A stretch of DNA of 64,000 nt from Mimachlamys varia (Eukaryota; Mollusca; Bivalvia; Pectinida; Pectinidae). The stretch is from positions 53,587,186 through 53,651,185 of the forward strand of contig OX392529.1 of assembly GCA_947623455.1 (NCBI GenBank), read 5' to 3'. This document shows positions 13,013-25,900 of this stretch, one piece after another (position 1 is the first letter of the stretch; every line of letters begins with the position of its first letter). A program made the translations under genes and the position numbers. The notes beneath the pieces are model-generated. The model was given only the letters and a program-made list of their open reading frames with translations. It searched no databases and had not been told where the DNA came from.

Positions 13013-14857
13013 GAACAGCAGTGGTTATTTCTACGTTACTAACTTTTAGTACTTTTTGTCATTAACAAAGCGTAACAAGCTAAAGAGTGTAAACAGGATG
13101 TACATGTTCTTTAAATAATTGATTAACAAATAATCGTCGTAATAATTACATATGTTTCTCAACCTGGTGTAGAATCTAGGCCTAGTGCTCATTTTAAGCT
13201 ACTTGGCTTTACAAGGCAAATTTTGTACTTATTGTGCAAGATATTATCTTGGTAATTTACTTTTTTTTTACGATAAGATGTTCATTTTATAGCTTCTATA
13301 AACGATCGATGTTTTAAATATGTTTCCCTGTGAACTGATAACAGTTTAATGTGAAGCTGTAAACAAGTTATTGTAACTTTCTATGCAATAAAACATTTAT
13401 TGTTACCATGGCCTGTACGTCTCTGATTTTATGGATCGAGAAATTGCAAAAGATTTGAAAGATTTTGTCTCGGTGTCGCCTAATGGATAGTCATAAAAAT
13501 CAGGGACGTATAAGCTTAATATTATTTTTGTCCGACTTTCCTTGCTTCATCCCTAAACGAAAAAAAGAAGATTGCTGATCCAACCTTATCAGACAATCGA
13601 CAGGTAGGCCTTGGTAAAAGACCCCCCCCCCCCCCCCCACACCCATCTCGAGTTAAAAAAATAGTTAGCAAACGAGGTCATCGCTATTTATAAAACTAGT
13701 CTAGTATGCAGTAGGGCTATTAGCACATACATTACTCTAGGTAATAGGACAAGAACCGTATAGTATTTTAACAGTGCATGCAGTCTTAGGTAGGTCTAAA
13801 TTACTCTGGTTGTATAGATTTAAACTGGAAAATAAAAGAGTGTTCTATATTTTCCCCGAAATATCTACACACACGCGAGGGAAACCACCTTGCGCACACT
13901 TTCATTCTGCTGTTCAGTCTACTGTTACAATGCCGTTCACCCTTGTCTGCAGATAATAATCACTTTTTGAAACAACATTATCATTAAAATGCATCGATGT
14001 TAATTTTAATAATTTTAATATTTGATGTGTGACACAAGAATTGGTCTGGAAAAATAATCCAAAATCGAATAAGCCTTAATTATATTTTATTTTACTAGGG
14101 AGTAAGTGTATACGATCGACTCAACTAGATCTCACGCAACCAACCAATCATACAATTGCCCCTAGAGGGATAGTGGAAATGACGCATTACTAGCGAGGTA
14201 ATGACAGCCCGCATTTTTCCTCTATGGAAGGTTGAGCTCTATCAATATACACCTTATCCAACGCCATTGCTGCGCCAGAAAGAATGGCAGGGCGTACTCC
14301 AATTTACTGCAGAAATTCATGGATTCCAGGACATGATCTACACTGAACAGCATATCAACAGAAAGAAGAGGAATTTGTACATCATTTCAGATATTGTGTT
14401 TGCACTAAGGAAGTAAAACGAATGCATAATAAGCGTCGGAAAATGATTCAGACATAACTTCATGCATGTGTGCTTAAGGGACGTGGCCAGATCACGTGGT
14501 CCACTCCTTTTTGCTATTTAATTATTCGTTTCTCAGAGAAATGGCAGCATTTTTGTATTCTTGCATCTTTACGAACTCTTATCTAACAATTGGATATACA
14601 CAATGGTGAAATAGTCTGCGTTTGGAAGGAGACAACAGCTCATTTGCGGTTTGTTTTCATTTGTGAAACTCGACAGTGAATGACAAAAAAGTCACGTGCT
14701 CCGTGATTATATTAGGCAAGACGACTGTACATTTCTTAGTCGCACTATTTCATGGTGTTGTTTGGTAATCTTAACATAAGGGCAATATATTATATGTTTC
14801 TCTTCATCGTCAGACCCTGCCATTTCCGATGGTAGACATTACGGAGAGGTCGCGTTT

Positions 14858-16209
14858 ATGTCGGTCCCTCTTTCATTGAGAGTATGTTGTATGGCCGCTA
14901 TGGCTCCCGCTCTTACGGAAGCGGCCACACAAGCTCGTATCAAACTCTCTGAATCCCCACCCCCAGCGTCACCCGAGCTGCCAACACCCATTCTAAACGG
15001 GAACGGACTGAACCATCATAAAACCGAAAAGGTATCGACAGCATCATCTGAACGCGACAGGTTGGGCGCACCGTGCGCCAAAGGTAAACAAGGAAGAAGC
15101 ATCGTGGGGTTCACCTCGCATTTGACCTTGCAGCAATTACAACAGGCTCACAAACAAGGGCTATTAAAACCGGTTGGTTGTAAACAAATAACTGCAGCAA
15201 ACTTAAAACACTTAAAATTAGTTCAGAAATTACCCCAGATTTCACAAGAACATTCTCTTTCGTTTTCTGTTTTAGAACAGAACAGCAATCAAATTGTGGC
15301 TGATGAGAAAATGAACAAGACGAACTCTGTTAATGAGACAAAAAGCACAGGTAAACAAGCAGGATTGATCAGTCAAATTAAACGCGAAGATTTCCAAGTT
15401 CCCGAAAAGCGCAATATCCCAAACAAACAATCATTGAATGTGAATGACTTGAGTTTTAATGAAGTTCAACACACTTCTCAAGGTAATAACGAGACTGTTT
15501 CTAAAAATCAACAAAGAGCACCAGTGAACAATATAGTGTCGTCATTTGGATCTGATATGGTTGCCTCAATGGGGAACGGTCCAGATGTGAGTGAAACGCC
15601 GATAAGCAAACCGAAAGGGCAACATGAAACAACTGTTTGTGAATCGGGGGTTAAGAAACTTGAATTATCAGAACAAGTTGGACGAAAGCAGCATGTGTTA
15701 GAAAGGCGCACACAGGCGTTACTTCGAAGGCTACGGCGAATTCAAGGAAATCATTTAGAAAGTCATGTCAGAAATCAGTTGAGTAGTTTCGTTAATTTTC
15801 AAAATAGTAATTTGCAGACTGTGGCAAAGACAATAAAATCAAATAATAGTAATAATAATGATCTGAAAACGGACCTATTTCAAAGCGAAGATGTCAAGAG
15901 TTTGTCAACAGCAGCACTTGTCAATCTTGTTAGGAAACTACAGTCCTCAAACAACAATAACAAGACATCGCTACAGCGTCTGGTTAGCCAGACGAAAAGC
16001 GAAAAGGACATTGTGTCGCAGGGTGTCCTGTCCATAGACGAGGAAACGTGTACAGAGTCCAGTCGTGTGGCAGGACACCTTACTATGAACTTAAAGCATG
16101 CACAAAGTGCCATAGATTCTGATGCCACAGAAAGTAGTTCTGGAGGAGAGAGTTGTGATGAAGATGATATCTACTATGACAGAGATCCAAAGGCAACGTT
16201 AAATCCTTT
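14858..16209 (+). CDS. KANSL1: KANSL1 exon 1 (N-terminus)
   Basis: First coding exon, 1,352 nt, ending in phase 2 at donor TTT|GTAAGTATAC. Two in-frame starts are possible: ATG 14858 ([11 protein letters not shown]...) and ATG 14891 ([12 protein letters not shown]...). The second matches the start of vertebrate KANSL1 (MAAMAPALT), so it is the better choice; the first would add 11 residues. The middle of the exon is Ser/Asn/Gln/Lys-rich and low in complexity. Conserved islands are a block with [19 protein letters not shown], a basic helical block [20 protein letters not shown], and the 3' end [18 protein letters not shown]. The last of these matches the human DSDVTDSSSGGES segment just before the exon junction. 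An upstream non-coding exon may exist, but none could be assigned. Confidence 0.93.
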
Positions 16210-16883
16210 GTAAGTATACTGGTGTCAAAAAAAACCCCCATCAAAACAGGTGTCTGTCTGGTTTCAGTCTGCGACATAAGCCACTAGTCCTATGCCAGAG
16301 AATAGTAAATTTTGGTACGGACTAGTGGAAATTCCTTGAATTTCAATATGATTTGTTATAAAAACTATTGCATTATGGTTGTGCGGATTAGTGTTTAAAA
16401 ATGTTAATGTCACAGACTGTGGTTTGCCTAGCTACTAGGCAGTAATATATTGGTCATAGGGGAATACCATTACTGAAAAGAAAAATGTAGTATTTAATGA
16501 TATCGTACACACTCAACTCCCCTCGCCCCAATATTCATGCAAGTTAGCATGATTGATGCATGTCGAATGAAAATTGTCTTAAATTTAGCGAGTTGAAAGT
16601 TTTATTTTCTTTTTCAATTTACAAAATGTGAAACAGTTTATTTGTTACTTGCCTCAAATGACAGTATCCATACATGTTTTATATAATTTATAATATTAAA
16701 TTATTAATACACAATGTTTGCACCTCTGAAGAGATGGAATTGACAGGACCATTATAATTAGTTATGAGATGACTAGTCCATGCATCCTGATATTGTGTAT
16801 TGCCTATAGGGGCTAGATATCGGACAATATTCTCTGAGGGCTTTCAGTAGACCTGTCCTGAGTGCGACATGCTTGCACTTAGA

Positions 16884-16921
<38 letters not shown>

Positions 16922-19900
16922 CATGAGTAAGCATTACTGCATCAGACTGGATAAATTGAACATTGTGAGCGTGTTGTCAAATTTATCAATGACTTTTATT
17001 TGGGTCAATTCTGGATGGTCTGTATTTTTATCCCATAATGCTTTTGAGTACCTTTGAAATTACAATCAAATTCTGATAGGTAATTAATAATTATGAAGGA
17101 CTCTGGAATTACAATATGAGACTTAGTAATTGAAACATTAAAAAAAAACAATGAAAATTCTATTGACTACATGTACAGAAATATGGTTTAGGTACCATGT
17201 ATAATATTACTAATGTGTTAGAAATCTGTTTGGGTTTCTTTCCCAACAGCAATCATAGGTCTGGCAGCTGTGTACAACCATGTGTATTGCATCAGTTTGT
17301 CATGGCTATTTATAGTGCATTTTGGCCAACTAGCACATGGAAGTCTTGTAGGGTAGGTATTCATTGATCCAATGATTTATTATATGAAATAATTACCAAA
17401 ACAATTTGTCAAAATTTCTTTTTTGAATGACCAAAAATTGAAATAAAGTGATATGCAATATAGCATTATGAATTAGTAGCTACATGGAAGTAGTTACAGT
17501 GCTAGCCCTGGAATCAACATTCTGTAACACAGGTTCATTATAGCATGTCAAGACCATTGCCATTTATGATGAATGTAATACGCCTGTCAAAGTTCAGACA
17601 AGCATTGTAATATATATGGTAGATCTTTATAATTTAAAGTATAACTAGCTGTCTGTTAATAAGTAGCTACATGTATATGTACTAAAATGAATATTGTAAG
17701 TACCCATTTTAAATTACTTGAAGTATAAATATGATTTAATTTTGTTGCAGTATTTAGTGAAAGATATGATTCCCAATGCATCATAAAGCGATGACATCTA
17801 GAGCTTGTATCATTATTCTTCCAGTTCCAATTAAAACGACCAACGGTTTAAAGGAATTATCCAAGTGAGATAATTTAGGCCATATTTTTATGGAGGGAAA
17901 CAAAATCTTTTGCTCAAGCTAATTAACATACAATTGTATTCTACTTCAGATTTGTTTGCCTACACGTACAGTGTACACTGAATGTTTCGCCATTCACTGA
18001 TATCTTATTATCTATTAACGTTTAGTAATACAGTTCTAAATGCACAAATGCTAAGAATAGTAATTCCTGGATCTTAATTCTTGATCTTGGATCTTAATTC
18101 TTGATCTTGGATCTTAATTATTGATCTTGGATTCTCAATTCTTAGTCTTGGATAGTAATTCTTGAATTTTGGAAACTTGCATATTGTAATCTTTACAGCA
18201 GGTAAATAATTGTTCAGGTTTTATTAATTACTTTAATATTATTTTGCTAATTATGCAGCATCCATGTTGTACATGAATAATATTACCAAATTCAAAATGC
18301 CGTTGTAGATTGTTCTGATGGGTGGTTGTACATGAAGGTAAATGTCATTAAACTGAGAATATATGAAAGGAATTTGTCAGATCCTTTAGGGGCAGTGATT
18401 AATCTACGTGTGAGTTCCAAGTCTGTAAGATCTCATAAAATTAATTATGATCGGACTCAAAGAAATTCTAGAAATATTTCAATTTAATGTTGCGGGACCC
18501 ATTGTTTTTAGCAAAATGTACTTAAACTTAAAAGGTTTTGCAATTGTTGTACTTTTATTTTAGTGGGCCTCTAGATCTCATTCTTTGAATTGGTGGGGAT
18601 CTTTTAAAATTTTGGATGATATTGATGACTTCTTTGTTGAAAAGGATATTACTTAACTTCTTTTGATTTGAAGTGATAGAGATTTGTTTGTAATGTGTTT
18701 GAATTTTTGTAACCACATTCAATGAGCGATCTTTTAAATGAAGGGCTTTGTTATTAAAAGGTCCGGGTCACTTCTTGGCTAAAACTGGTTTACTAATGCC
18801 AGAAGCGTAAGATACTGGCAATCGGCCAAATGTTTCTTTACCATAGCTGTTGACCTAAATGCTGACCCCTGTAAATAATTGATACATCATATAATACTTA
18901 ATTGATTTCAAAAATGATTAGGGGCAATTTTAGCTGATTTTCTTGTTCAAGTAATTTAATTGATTATACAAGTGTTTAGTTAAAGCAGGTTTTGAAAACA
19001 TTATCAAAAACTATCAACAGCCAATAATTTCATGGTTAAATATTGAAAGTTTTCACCAGAATTTTGTATCTATAGGCATTCAGTGATCAATTTACAATTT
19101 ATTTTCATGGGTTCATTTTGTACACATTGCTGAAAATGATGGGTCCCACAATGTTAAATTGAAGCATTTCAAGAATGTTTATAAGCCTGTCCCATCATAA
19201 TTTTATGAGTACTGGACTCGGAACTCGCATGTTACTTGTAGATTGATCAATGGGTCTTTGTTAAAGACAAATTAACTTGTCCTTGAACGAATTGAGAGGA
19301 TGACTTGCACTTTGTGAAATGTTAAAGAGCCGTGCAGTGTACATATACGTATACGCTATGGTAAATTGAAGACTGTGCATGGATCTTGGAGTTTATGGTG
19401 TGCCATGCACTACTGGTGAACGTGTGAAGATTTCTAGATGCAGACACACATATGTACAAGTCATGGTATACATGTACATATTGATTATGGTTTATCTGGT
19501 ATATCACAGGAAATGAAACTACATATATCAAACAGGCTATACATTGTCAAAAGTGAATCTGTTAGAATATCAGCATCAAGCTTAAGACAAATGGTATTTC
19601 AAAAGCCTTGGCTTATATAATTAATATACCATTGGAATGAAATCAGTTTTGTACAGAAGTTTCTGCAATGTTATTAGGATTGTCTCCCTTTGTTTATACT
19701 TCATGTCAATACTTTTACAGTATTGTAGAAATATTATGTCAATACTAGTCTAGCACAGATGTATTACTACTAGTCCTTATGATTACAATAATTTCAGTTT
19801 TGAAGAAACACAATTTTTAATTACCTGAAGTTATATAAATTTTAATGCTTAAAATGCATTGAGTGCATGTGTTTCTCTCAAGAACAATTAAAAGCTAAGG

Positions 19901-22900
19901 GAAATTGGTCCTCCGCTTCTGGGCTCAGCATCAAATTGTCAATGGCTGGTTGTATAACTAACTTTTATTTTCAAAAGCTTAATTACATTCACAAAACTTT
20001 TAAAAATTTTGTTTTAAATTGAATAGTGACATTATTGTTCTCAGTCGCAACAGGGTAATTTCTTGATTTAGGAATTAGTTTGAGTAATATCTTTACAAGT
20101 ACATTTTAACTTTATTTTGAATAACATTGTAACTGACAGTCTGTGTTTTCTACTTGCAGGCATCGCCGAGCAGAGTGGAAATGGGCAACGGATCGGGCAG
20201 CAGTAGCATCTAGGTGGACTTGGCTCCAGGCACAAGTGTCAGACCTGGAATACCGCATTCGACAACAAAGTGAAATTTTCAAACAAATTCGACACACAAA
20301 GGGAAGTGTTATACTTGGCGAGGCACCTGCTCCGGAGGACTTGAGCCTCCGACTAAAACAAGTGAGGGCACCAGATTCCAAAATGTCCCCACTGGACCCT
20401 AAAAAAGCCTCGCCATGCAACATTTCAGATCTGCTCATGAATGTGAACATGCAGGCATCAAAATTAACTAAGTCTTTAGGAAATTGTCTTTCTCCTGCAC
20501 AAGGGGGCAGTAACAGTAGTAATATAGGCGACAACAAACTAAGGGGACAGCAAAATCATAGTGCAAAGCCTCTGAATGGCATGATAGGGCAATCTCATGA
20601 ACATGGTGCGGCGGGAACATCCACGGATGCTCCCAGCACACCCCACACACAACAAGTAGGACCAGCCGGAGATAGTGTTGCATCAACACCAGAGATTCCG
20701 GCGTCACCATTCCCACCCGACTTGACTTGTCAGGCGGCCAGGTGTCGGCCTGTTCGGAGCTATCGGAAACGGAAACTTCTTTGGACATCGGGTTTGCACC
20801 AACGTAGCCGAAAGGCGGCACGCTTATCCACAGTCCGTTGTGAATGTTATCCCCCAAAGTCGTCGTGTCCAATGTGTGGTGGACGATATAACAACACCCA
20901 GAGCGTCAATCCTGACAACATGCCGATGCAGGAACGCGTGTCCATCCTCGACCCTGCATTTCATCCCGTATTGTCTTTCACACAAGGTAAAAGATGCAGT
21001 AAGATCGCATGTTGTACACATGTTGTTACAGTGTTATTACATTCAGGAAAACACATCTTTTGAAACCATTTGAGATGGGGCTTTTTTGTGTCATTTTTGG
21101 GAAGAAAATCTTGATTGTATTCATGCAAAACAAAGTAAATTTGGGGATTATATGAAGATAAATTTGTTATCGGAAAAAGGATTTCAACTTTGTACTGTTT
21201 ATGCCCCAATCATAAAATGGAAGTGGGGGTGGCTATTGTGTTGGACATGTCTGTCTTGTCCTCTGGCATCCTGTCCTGATGCAATGTAATGTGCACTTCA
21301 ATAGCAATTTCACATGGCACCTGGCCATGGGACATTCATGCTAATGTATTTGGTATGTGATTCAAGGTAAGTATTTACTATTTAGACGATTTTGTAATGG
21401 TTTAATTACTTTGGTATATTATAATTTACAGTGTACGTTATGTTGAAACTATTTTTGTGCAGTTTAGGAAATTTTCATTGTAGGTTAACAATTATTGAAT
21501 AAATTGGAGCATCATTGCTGCTAACGCAGGCGGTTTGATTGTGATAGAGGTCACATTACATGGGATAAAAAAGCCAAAATTGTCACGACAGTGATATTAT
21601 ATGCTGCACAACACGACAATCTTGTGATGGCATAAATGTACTATACTGTTGGTATTGAACTAAAAGTAACTTCGTTTTGGTGTAGCTTGTGTGTCGGTGT
21701 AAACTTGTAACCTGCATGTGTACAATTCATGTGCATGATGTCAAAATGATCACTTCAATCGTAAGATTCATTGAGTCTTGTCCTGTTCACACATTTAAAG
21801 GGCAAGGGTCAAGATCTGATGTTGGGAAAGTCACTTGGATAATATACACAAGGCAACATCAGCACTTGGTTCTGTATAAATTTTAACAAAGTCACACTAC
21901 AAGGTCGTTCAATCATCCGTGTCCTTCAGACAAGTTTGATTGATTTTATTTGCTAGTGTTTTATGTAAGCTTGAGATAGAAGTAATGTAGCTAGACAAAA
22001 ATGCAGATCTACATTATGTAGGCTGTAGTGATGCCTGGCCACATATGGGGCCCTAAGGAGTTCTAAAGTGCTCTGATGACATCAAAAGGCTGTATAGTCT
22101 ACTAATGATGTATATCTTGCCTATACCTATAACCCACCATGTACTGTAAGCCTCAAGCTCCAATACACATAACCTGGTTTGCTTCTTCAGGAATATTATT
22201 ATACCGGTAAGCTCAATATTAATAATGAAAAATTTTCAGTGACAGTGCCAGAGACAACTTCAGGCCATAATTTATGTAAAATGTAGGAAACGTATGATTT
22301 GCAGAATTAACTTCAGAATAGAAATCCTTTGTTTTAACCTTTCTGTGAACTGATATTCTGTACAGTTTACCTGGTGTACAATGGTGCAGCTTTACCAGTG
22401 CACATCTATCTACTAAGGTAGAGATTAATCTGAATGATCAAGTTTTGTTGTTGTTTGGTTTTGAAGTAAGTATACATGTGTGTGGGATACAGTGTTAAAT
22501 TCACTTTAACTGAAAGTGAGATGGAGAAGGTCCACTCCCCCCCCCCCCCTCCCATTGTCTAGGAAAATTGAATTCCTGCAAGTGGAACATCAATAAAGTT
22601 TTCTGGTGTTGATATTCAAGAAACTGAATCCTTTTTGCCAAATTCATCCATGTTTCTGAAAAACTGTGTACTGTCCTTTTTCCCCTTGCCTTTAGCAATA
22701 GGCCCACACTAGACAATAGTGGTTTATCATGTCATTATATGCCTCTCTAGAGATCGTACCCTACGCAGTCTTGCTAATGCTTTAATTAGATTTTCTCTGT
22801 AATGGATCTTCGTGAAATAAGGAGGTTGTGAAAGAAGTGTTGGGATATCAGTTGCTCTGAAAGCTAACATACCACCACTTGCCTTCTAGTTCAAGACTTT

Positions 22901-25900
22901 ATATTTTTATTTTTTAAAATGAAGACGTAGATGAACTTGTCGTTTTGACTGTAGATGACAAATTAAAATCAAAATCTTTTGATTGCGAGAGAATTATTTC
23001 TTCATAAAAACAAAGGATTGTATGTTCGTAATCTAATGCGCTAAGACTTGATCACATGACTATTAATTCTTCACATTAAAGGCCCCATATACATAACTTC
23101 AGGGAAATTTTCGTGATTCTGAAAAATTCGGGAAAAAAATCCAGTTGATAAAGATGCAAAAATAAGCCTAAAACGAAGTAAACCTGAGCGGTAACTAACA
23201 AGACACTCTGGACAAAAAAATCCAAAGAATTGAAAATAATTCAGGTGGGGTCCACTTCAACAACAAACCGAAGGTAGAAGACGGTTCGAAATGGACGCGT
23301 GTTTACAAATAGCGTGTTTCAACTGCTGCTGTACCGTTTACCGCGAAAGAATTCATTTTGAATATTGCTGATATGAGTTAATCTTAGCTAAATCTATAAA
23401 TATAATAATTTATTAGGCTTTATTTCCGCTTCAAGTTTTGCCGAAAGTTACGTATATTGGGCCTTTAAGGATGTTTCGTGAACTGGAATTGGAATGTTGA
23501 TCAATGCAAGTCAGATATTAATTTTAAGTATGATGACGAAGACAAGTAATATGAATATATATGTTAAAACTGGGACCACAAACATGTTTTCCGTTAACGC
23601 CAACTTCCAAGCTAAAGAGGTAGTTTCAGAAAAAAAATCTCATTCATCCCTGCACCTGAAAATATCCAGCAAATCAATTGGGAATGAGGTCATCTTTTGG
23701 GTCAAGTAGAGATCTAGAGGATACAGGTGTGAGTCACTCGGTCACAGCACTTGCATAGTACATGATAGCTATCTCCTGTTACATGTACATTTGCTGAAAC
23801 TATTATATATTGTTGCTTTCAGGCAGGATTCATGGTACCGTATTATGGCGTATATTGTTATTGATGTGAAGTTATAATATATACAATTACATAATTTGCA
23901 AGATAATGTAAAGCTAGTATAGTATACTGAATTACATATTTATTATAATGTGTCATTATATGATAATTAAAAAAGTCACTATAGTAGATCTACTCTATAT
24001 ACATGTATAGCTGGCGTCATCCTTTAGTATATCGTTCGTGACATCGATAATATATCAAGGTTAGCATACAGATGTATAATATATCAAGGTTAGCATACAG
24101 ATGTATAATATATCAAGGTTAGCATACAGATGTATAATATATCAAGGTTAGCATACAGTATATTATAATATCAAGGTTATAGCATATTATAATATATCAA
24201 GGTTATACCTATAGCGTAATAATATACATGTAGTTGTTCAGATACATGTACTTAACCCTAAAGTTTTGATGTACATGGTCTGTACATCTCCACATGACGT
24301 ACCTCATGTTTGTGGATAGTTATAAATCATTCTAGATTGTTCCATTCAGCTGTTGCACACATACACACATGTATACAGTAGAAGCTATATAAAGCTACTT
24401 GTATAGGATCTGGCATTATATACTGGTATTATACAGTAATTATCCTGCAGTAGCCAGTACCAGTACTTCCTTGTAGGTTTGTACTATATAAAGTATACAT
24501 CAGTTAAAATTTAGTATTTATCTATAACTATTAACTATTTATGTATCTTGATAAAGGGGCAGATAGCCTTGAAAATTTGACAATTTATTTGTCTGTGCTG
24601 TCGCAATTACTTCCAGGATCATATATATCTATTTCTAGTAATATGCATCCAACGAACATTTATTTGTTAGGATCCAGTACATATAGTGGATCATATGGTC
24701 GATATTACTTACTAGACTATGCTTACTATGTAAATATATAGATAGCAGCCTCATAATTTCAGAAGGTACTTTAGATTTCTGATACTTTATCCCAATTCTG
24801 TTTTAAAAAAAAGGGTAAGATATGCACGGTATCTCTTGGAAATAGGGACACCTGGCCTGTCATTTGCAAATAACATAAATATAACCTCTTGCATGATCAC
24901 CTGGTAGTGTATAGTGAACCACAGCTGTGTACCTCTATATATACTGTATACCTACCAGCTCTAGACGAACTGACCTTGTACACTGTACTACAGAAATTCT
25001 TCTAGGCCATATCACTAATGCATATATACGATGTATGTATTACATGTACAATTGTAGGGTCAGTCACAACTACCTACCCCCAGCTGGCAATTTATAGGTG
25101 AAAGGTACTGTTAAGATATTAACCCAATAACTTAACCCACCAGGATATTCTGAGTAATAGGTCAGTTTGAAAACAAGATTTAATCAAATATTTTTAAAGT
25201 TCCCAGATGTAGAATTATTGCTGTGCAATGAACTACTTCTGTTTCCTTTCCAATATTTTTTAAGGCAGCCAATCAATATGAAAGTATTGGAACAGGGACT
25301 GCACATCATTCTGCGAGTTGATTAATAATTCCTGTCCCATGAAGAATTGATTATCCCAAAGGAAGAATGCATTGTTCCCCCTCCTACTCCAGACAAAGGG
25401 CGTATCACACACGTACTACAGCGGGCTACACACAGTAACTTGTGTTAAATGGTACAGTGCACGTCTGGTATAGAAGCTGTTTAGTGTCTAGGTGATGTGT
25501 TGATACGTATGGTTAACAATTAGGATCAATACTCCCAAGGAAGTACCCCCATTTAAAATGATTTTTATAGACGCCAGTGATATAGTGTACCTTGGTAAGG
25601 ATCAATACTAGAAGCTAGAAGAATAACCCCTGTTTATGCCCCTGCAATAATTTTTTTTTTTTTTGGGGGGGTTGGGGGTTAAATGTCTGCTTCTGTCACC
25701 CTGCATTTCAGAGATCTCCATCTTAGCTTATTGCCGATTTTGATGAAGATTCACTTGAATGCTCAATATATGATGTAGTTGTGGCTTATTAGCATTTTAA
25801 TATCACATTTCAACCCGTTTTAATGGGAGTTGCAGCCCTTTATGCAAATTCAAATGCGCCAGATGATCTTATAAGAAATCCCCCTTTCTTTAAGCTAACC

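Larger units (their letters stand above)
1..14857. other. Region upstream of KANSL1 without a supported gene
   Basis: Short ORFs of 60-140 codons occur here, but none shows a recognisable domain or paired splice sites, and several coincide with repeats. The unlisted parts (about 1330-2350, 4110-5920, 7290-8120, 8490-9130, 10970-11735, 12860-14850) are AT-rich, with nothing I can name. The KANSL1 promoter and any 5' non-coding exon should lie towards the right end. Confidence 0.6.
16210..20159 (+). other. KANSL1: KANSL1 intron 1 (3,950 bp)
   Basis: AT-rich intron. It holds the (TA)n run at 16888 and the 20-bp tandem repeat near 18055. I see no exon or gene in it. Confidence 0.85.
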
